A program made the translations under genes and the position numbers. Positions 11,974 to 15,257 of a DNA stretch of 15,257 nucleotides are shown here, piece after piece; positions within the stretch are counted from its first letter, which is position 1, and each line of letters begins with the position of its first letter. Location of the stretch: assembly GCA_964626385.1 (NCBI GenBank), contig CAZVEO010000060.1, positions 1-15,257 of the forward strand. Direction: 5' to 3'. The stretch is from Scybalousia_A sp964626385 (GTDB lineage: Bacteria > Bacteroidota > Bacteroidia > Bacteroidales > P3). Under the pieces are notes generated by a model that worked only from the letters and a program-made list of their open reading frames with translations, ran no database searches and was not told the DNA's origin.

Positions 11974-13822
11974 AAAAAACATAAAATATTTGCTTATAGT
12001 AACTTGTTTATCTCTTTGTGCTTTGCAGTCTTTGGGACAAGGAGTTTATCTTCCTTTTTTGGATGATTTTTCTTCTTATACTGGAATACCTCGCGGGGAT
12101 TTATGGCAAGGGGAAAATTGCTTTGTCAATCACAATTATCAATATTTACCACCAAGTGTGGGTGTAGTAACTTTGGATGTTGTAGACAAAAACGGAGATT
12201 TATACCCTTCTGCAAACACTTTAGGCTTTGTTGGAGATACTCTTTGCTCTAATTTTATACGTTTGGATTGTTTGTCCTCCCAACAAAGTTTGAACGTTGG
12301 AGATTCTGTTTATATGTCCTTTTTTGTCCAGCCCGGAGGAGGTATGGGTAATATGTGGGAAAGAATAGGCTCACAACCTTCAAGCAAAGATTCTTTGGTT
12401 TTACAATTTTTTTCTGCTACAGAAAACACATGGAACACCGTTTGGTCAATGCGAGGAGAAAGTGTGGACTCTATTTATGCAAGAGAAAACAATTATTTTC
12501 GTTATATTTTGGTGCCTATAAATGAGGAGAAGTATTTTAACGCTTATTTTCAATTTCGTTTTTTAAACTATGCTTCGTTGGACGCTAACCCTGTGGCAGA
12601 TTATGTTATCAATTGCGACCAATGGAATATAGATTATGTATATATTAACTATAACCGCACAGCATCAGATAGCAGTTTTAGAGATATAGCTTTTGTGGAG
12701 CCGGCACAATCTTTATTAAAAGATTATGTTTCCGTACCTTATAGACAATATAGACCTTTTATGATGAAAGATAGTTTGGAGACAAAAATTGCAAATCTAT
12801 ACTCCACTCCACTTTCCTCTACCTACAAATATTATATATACGACAAAGACCACAATATTTTACATTTTTATGACGGAGGTTTTGAAAATATAAATTCTTT
12901 GTTGTTTTCTCACGAATTTCAAACCTCAAATAACCATATAAAACCTCCTTTGCAATTTGCCTTTGATTTAATGAATAATGAATCAGAATATGAGATTGTA
13001 CATATTGCTACCGAAGGTGTGGGACAAGACAATTTGCAAGCAAATGATACAATAAGATTTAAGCAAATATTCTCCGATTATTTTGCTTACGATGACGGCA
13101 CAAGCGAAGGCGGTTATGGTATCAACCCATTAAAAGGGAGCAATCTTGCCTTAGGGTTTTCGCTTAATCAAGAGGACACTTTAAATGCCATAGATATATA
13201 TTTCAATAAGACTTACAATGCTGATACTTCTGATAGAAAATATTTTTATCTTTGTGTTTGGAATGCTACTTCTGACGATATTCCTTTGCCAAACGAAGTT
13301 ATTTATAAATCGGAAAGATTTCTTCCACATAGTGATTCTTTAAATAAATTTACTCGTTATTATCTTTCCGAACCTTTGATATTAACAGAGGGAGATTTTT
13401 TTGTTTCTTTGGAGATAAAGGATAAAGGTGATTATATAAACATAGGTTTTGACAGAAATAATAACGCTTCCTCTCATACTTTTTCCAAATTGGCAATTAG
13501 TGAGCCGTGGCAACAGGCTTTTGTTAAGGGTGCCTTGATGATACGACCTTACTTTGGTTACAAAGCCGTAGGCTTAGCCAACAACATCGCTTTTGACCAA
13601 GAATTGCTTATATACCCCAACCCAACAAAAGATATATTACACATAAACTTGGGACAAAAAAGAATAAAAGAAACATTCCTTACCTCATCTATGGGCATAA
13701 GAGAAAAAATAAAGATGGAAAACAATACAATTAATATTTCCAATAAAAAAAGCGGAGTTTATCTTTTGACCATAATAGACAATGAGGACAATATTTATTC
13801 TAAACGAATAATAAAAATGTAA
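11960..13822 (+). CDS. Type IX secreted protein with C-terminal sorting domain
   Basis: The 620-residue protein begins with a signal peptide: basic RVIRKNIK, a hydrophobic core, and a probable cut after SLG near residue 26. The last 77 or so residues (about 544-620) form a type A sorting domain for the type IX system: YPNP (552-555), then SGVYLLTI and a final KRIIKM. Such proteins cross the outer membrane and are released or attached to the surface. The 500-residue middle has no catalytic motif I recognise; it is rich in Asn, Tyr, Phe and Ser and looks beta-rich. AAAGGAG at 11946-11952 sets the start at 11960, overlapping the PASTA gene by 14 bases. Function is unknown; the secretion route is well supported. 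Confidence 0.85.
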   Translation: MRVIRKNIKYLLIVTCLSLCALQSLGQGVYLPFLDDFSSYTGIPRGDLWQGENCFVNHNYQYLPPSVGVVTLDVVDKNGDLYPSANTLGFVGDTLCSNFIRLDCLSSQQSLNVGDSVYMSFFVQPGGGMGNMWERIGSQPSSKDSLVLQFFSATENTWNTVWSMRGESVDSIYARENNYFRYILVPINEEKYFNAYFQFRFLNYASLDANPVADYVINCDQWNIDYVYINYNRTASDSSFRDIAFVEPAQSLLKDYVSVPYRQYRPFMMKDSLETKIANLYSTPLSSTYKYYIYDKDHNILHFYDGGFENINSLLFSHEFQTSNNHIKPPLQFAFDLMNNESEYEIVHIATEGVGQDNLQANDTIRFKQIFSDYFAYDDGTSEGGYGINPLKGSNLALGFSLNQEDTLNAIDIYFNKTYNADTSDRKYFYLCVWNATSDDIPLPNEVIYKSERFLPHSDSLNKFTRYYLSEPLILTEGDFFVSLEIKDKGDYINIGFDRNNNASSHTFSKLAISEPWQQAFVKGALMIRPYFGYKAVGLANNIAFDQELLIYPNPTKDILHINLGQKRIKETFLTSSMGIREKIKMENNTINISNKKSGVYLLTIIDNEDNIYSKRIIKM

Positions 13823-13884
13823 ACAAAAAATATATTCCTAAATAATAAACAACAAAATACTTCGTTAATTATTTGTTTTTATAT

Positions 13885-13956
13885 GGCCTCTTAGTTCAAC
13901 GGATAGAACGGAAGTTTCCTAAACTTTAAATGAGGGTTCGATTCCCCCAGAGGCTA
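13885..13956 (+). tRNA. tRNA-Arg (anticodon CCU)
   Basis: A 72-base cloverleaf can be drawn: acceptor GGCCTCT with AGAGGCT, D stem GTTC/GAAC, anticodon stem GAAGT/ACTTT with loop TTCCTAA, and T arm GAGGG-TTCGATT-CCCCC. The anticodon CCT (13918-13920) reads the arginine codon AGG. Three pairs are odd: G-U at the first acceptor pair, G-U at the first anticodon-stem pair, and an A-C mismatch at the second T-stem pair (13933 and 13947). CCA is not encoded. No clear promoter separates it from the gene ending at 13822, 62 bases upstream, so it may be processed from that transcript. Confidence 0.85.
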
Positions 13957-13971
13957 CTTTCCTCCTATTCT

Positions 13972-14017
13972 AAGCCCAAGTATCTTAATTTGATATTTGG
14001 ACTTTAAAATCTTTTTT
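13972..14017 (+). terminator. Probable terminator after tRNA-Arg
   Basis: AAG-c-CCAAGTATC (13972-13984) pairs with GATATTTGG-a-CTT (13992-14004) around a 7-base loop, with one internal mismatch and one G-U pair valid on the plus strand. A run of six T (14012-14017) follows after 7 bases, a little far for an ideal terminator. Confidence 0.55.
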
Positions 14018-14077
14018 ACTTATAACACTCTCCTCTCCTGCACAGAAACGAGTTATTTGCCAATCATTAACCTTATA

Positions 14078-15257
14078 CTAACTTTCTATTATTTTTATTT
14101 CTTCGTCGGTTAGGTCGTAGAGTTTATAGACCAAGTTATCTATCTCTTGCTCCAAAGATTTGGTAATTGCTAAGTTGTCATTCTGTTTTATTGTTAAAAT
14201 ATTTTTCACCAAATTAGAGATTTTATTCTCTTGCTCCTTTGTTATAAATGGTATTGGAAAATTATCTACTTCATATCCGTTTACATTGCTATTTGTACTA
14301 AAGCATCTAAAAAACCAATTTAAAATTTTAGAATTTAGAAAGCCCAACAAACAATACAAATCCATTTCTTCTATTGGCAAAATGTAATTACACGAATTTG
14401 CCAAATAATATCCTTTTGGTATAATTGTCATAATAAGTCTAATTTTGTCATTAGCACCAGTCATTCCTTGCATTGCAATTCTTTCACAATTATGATGAGA
14501 TGATTTTTTAGAACTTCCGTATCGTATTAAATAATCTTTTTCATTAAGATAATCTATTTGTCCTTGACTCATTGTTAGAGTATAATAATATCTTTGTATA
14601 GATGCTCCTTTCAATATGATAGGATTATTAATATTTGAATTAAAAAAATGTTGGTGTGTTGTTACATTTAGTTCTCCTTCTATACATTTTAAATGAATAT
14701 TTCTTTGTGATAATAATTTTATAATCAATGGTTTATATTTATAACTTAATCTTGGTATTGTGTAATTTTCATTATCTATGATTAAAATATCATTGAGAGA
14801 AAATAAAGATTTTATTCCATTAGACTTTTGTCTATCATCCCAAATATACACAGGAAATACATAGTTAGGTGAGACTTTTATTTTTTGTACTAACAATATA
14901 CAAACACTCATTTTTACACTTTCAAATACACGTTTCTTTTTATTATCTCGCTCTGGAAAAGAATCTATTTTAATAATTTTATTGTTCTTCAATACGTACT
15001 CTCTTAAATTTGTAGCTTGTCTATCTCCTAAAAACGAATTTTGAAATATAAAACAATTTATTCCTCTTATAGCCAATAACTTTTTAAGAGCATTTGCAAG
15101 AAATAGTTTATAAGCATTTAATTTTCCCCCAAATGCTATGCTATAATCTTCATCCTTACGTATCTCTTCTATTTCACCTACATGAGATTCTTGATATAAA
15201 AAATACGGGGGGTTGCCTATGATGATGTTGAAGCCGTCTTTGATGCCAAACATCCAC
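14078..15257 (-). CDS. Eco57I/type IIG-like DNA adenine methyltransferase, C-terminal part (partial)
   Basis: This is the C-terminal 391 or so residues of a DNA N6-adenine methyltransferase of the Eco57I / type IIG restriction-modification class; the beginning lies outside the window. The catalytic motif IV GNPPY is at residues 13-17 of the visible part, followed by GGKLNAYKLFLANAL and FIFQNSFLGD. The C-terminal half looks like a target-recognition domain, ending with LLGFLNSKILNWFF and NFPIPF (331-336), typical of this class. The ATG at 15253 is not the true start: the SAM-binding motif that should precede NPPY is missing and the frame stays open to the window edge. An endonuclease domain, if any, would be upstream. 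The gene converges on tRNA-Arg, appears more AT-rich than its neighbours, and has no visible terminator. Confidence 0.88.
   Translation of the reverse strand, partial: WMFGIKDGFNIIIGNPPYFLYQESHVGEIEEIRKDEDYSIAFGGKLNAYKLFLANALKKLLAIRGINCFIFQNSFLGDRQATNLREYVLKNNKIIKIDSFPERDNKKKRVFESVKMSVCILLVQKIKVSPNYVFPVYIWDDRQKSNGIKSLFSLNDILIIDNENYTIPRLSYKYKPLIIKLLSQRNIHLKCIEGELNVTTHQHFFNSNINNPIILKGASIQRYYYTLTMSQGQIDYLNEKDYLIRYGSSKKSSHHNCERIAMQGMTGANDKIRLIMTIIPKGYYLANSCNYILPIEEMDLYCLLGFLNSKILNWFFRCFSTNSNVNGYEVDNFPIPFITKEQENKISNLVKNILTIKQNDNLAITKSLEQEIDNLVYKLYDLTDEEIKIIES

Overview
The window looks like a chromosomal segment of a low-GC Bacteroidota genome, most likely of the order Bacteroidales. Three things point there. 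The non-coding gaps carry repeated matches to the Bacteroidetes housekeeping promoter (-33 TTTG or TTG, -7 TAnnTTTG). Strong Shine-Dalgarno sequences are scarce. One gene ends in a type IX secretion sorting domain (YPNP...SGVYLL). Genus and species cannot be read from the sequence.

Layout: 1-677 is a repeat-rich gap with no convincing gene. It holds a perfect 17-bp hairpin and, at 409-594, two imperfect inverted repeats interleaved with each other. cstA (678-2135, a short CstA-family transporter) follows. Next is the translation block rplM-rpsI-rpsB-tsf (2341-5169, L13, S9, S2, EF-Ts), closed by a strong terminator. rplM has a promoter whose predicted transcript begins with a structured stem-loop, a good candidate for a ribosomal-protein leader. 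A 510-bp convergent gap separates tsf from rpsA (minus strand, 7452-5680, six S1 domains). rpsA diverges from ribH-fmt (7763-9216, riboflavin synthesis and initiator-tRNA formylation) across a gap with back-to-back promoters. A monocistronic HU gene (9317-9604) and tRNA-Val(UAC) (9981-10055) follow, each with its own promoter and terminator.

The third block (10348-13822) is a tightly packed three-gene unit: a membrane zinc metallopeptidase with an HECGH motif, a single-span protein with three PASTA repeats, and a type IX secreted protein whose start overlaps the PASTA gene by 14 bases. Together they suggest an envelope function. tRNA-Arg(CCU) (13885-13956) follows, with some unusual pairs. 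The window closes inside a minus-strand DNA N6-adenine methyltransferase of the Eco57I/type IIG restriction-modification kind (stop at 14078). This is the one clearly accessory gene, and its position next to a tRNA gene hints at the edge of a genomic island.

Most of the window is ordinary housekeeping. The observations most worth following are the interleaved repeat upstream of cstA, the rplM leader, the possible island boundary at tRNA-Arg, and the peptidase-PASTA-T9SS unit. I saw no CRISPR array, insertion sequence, transposase or phage gene.
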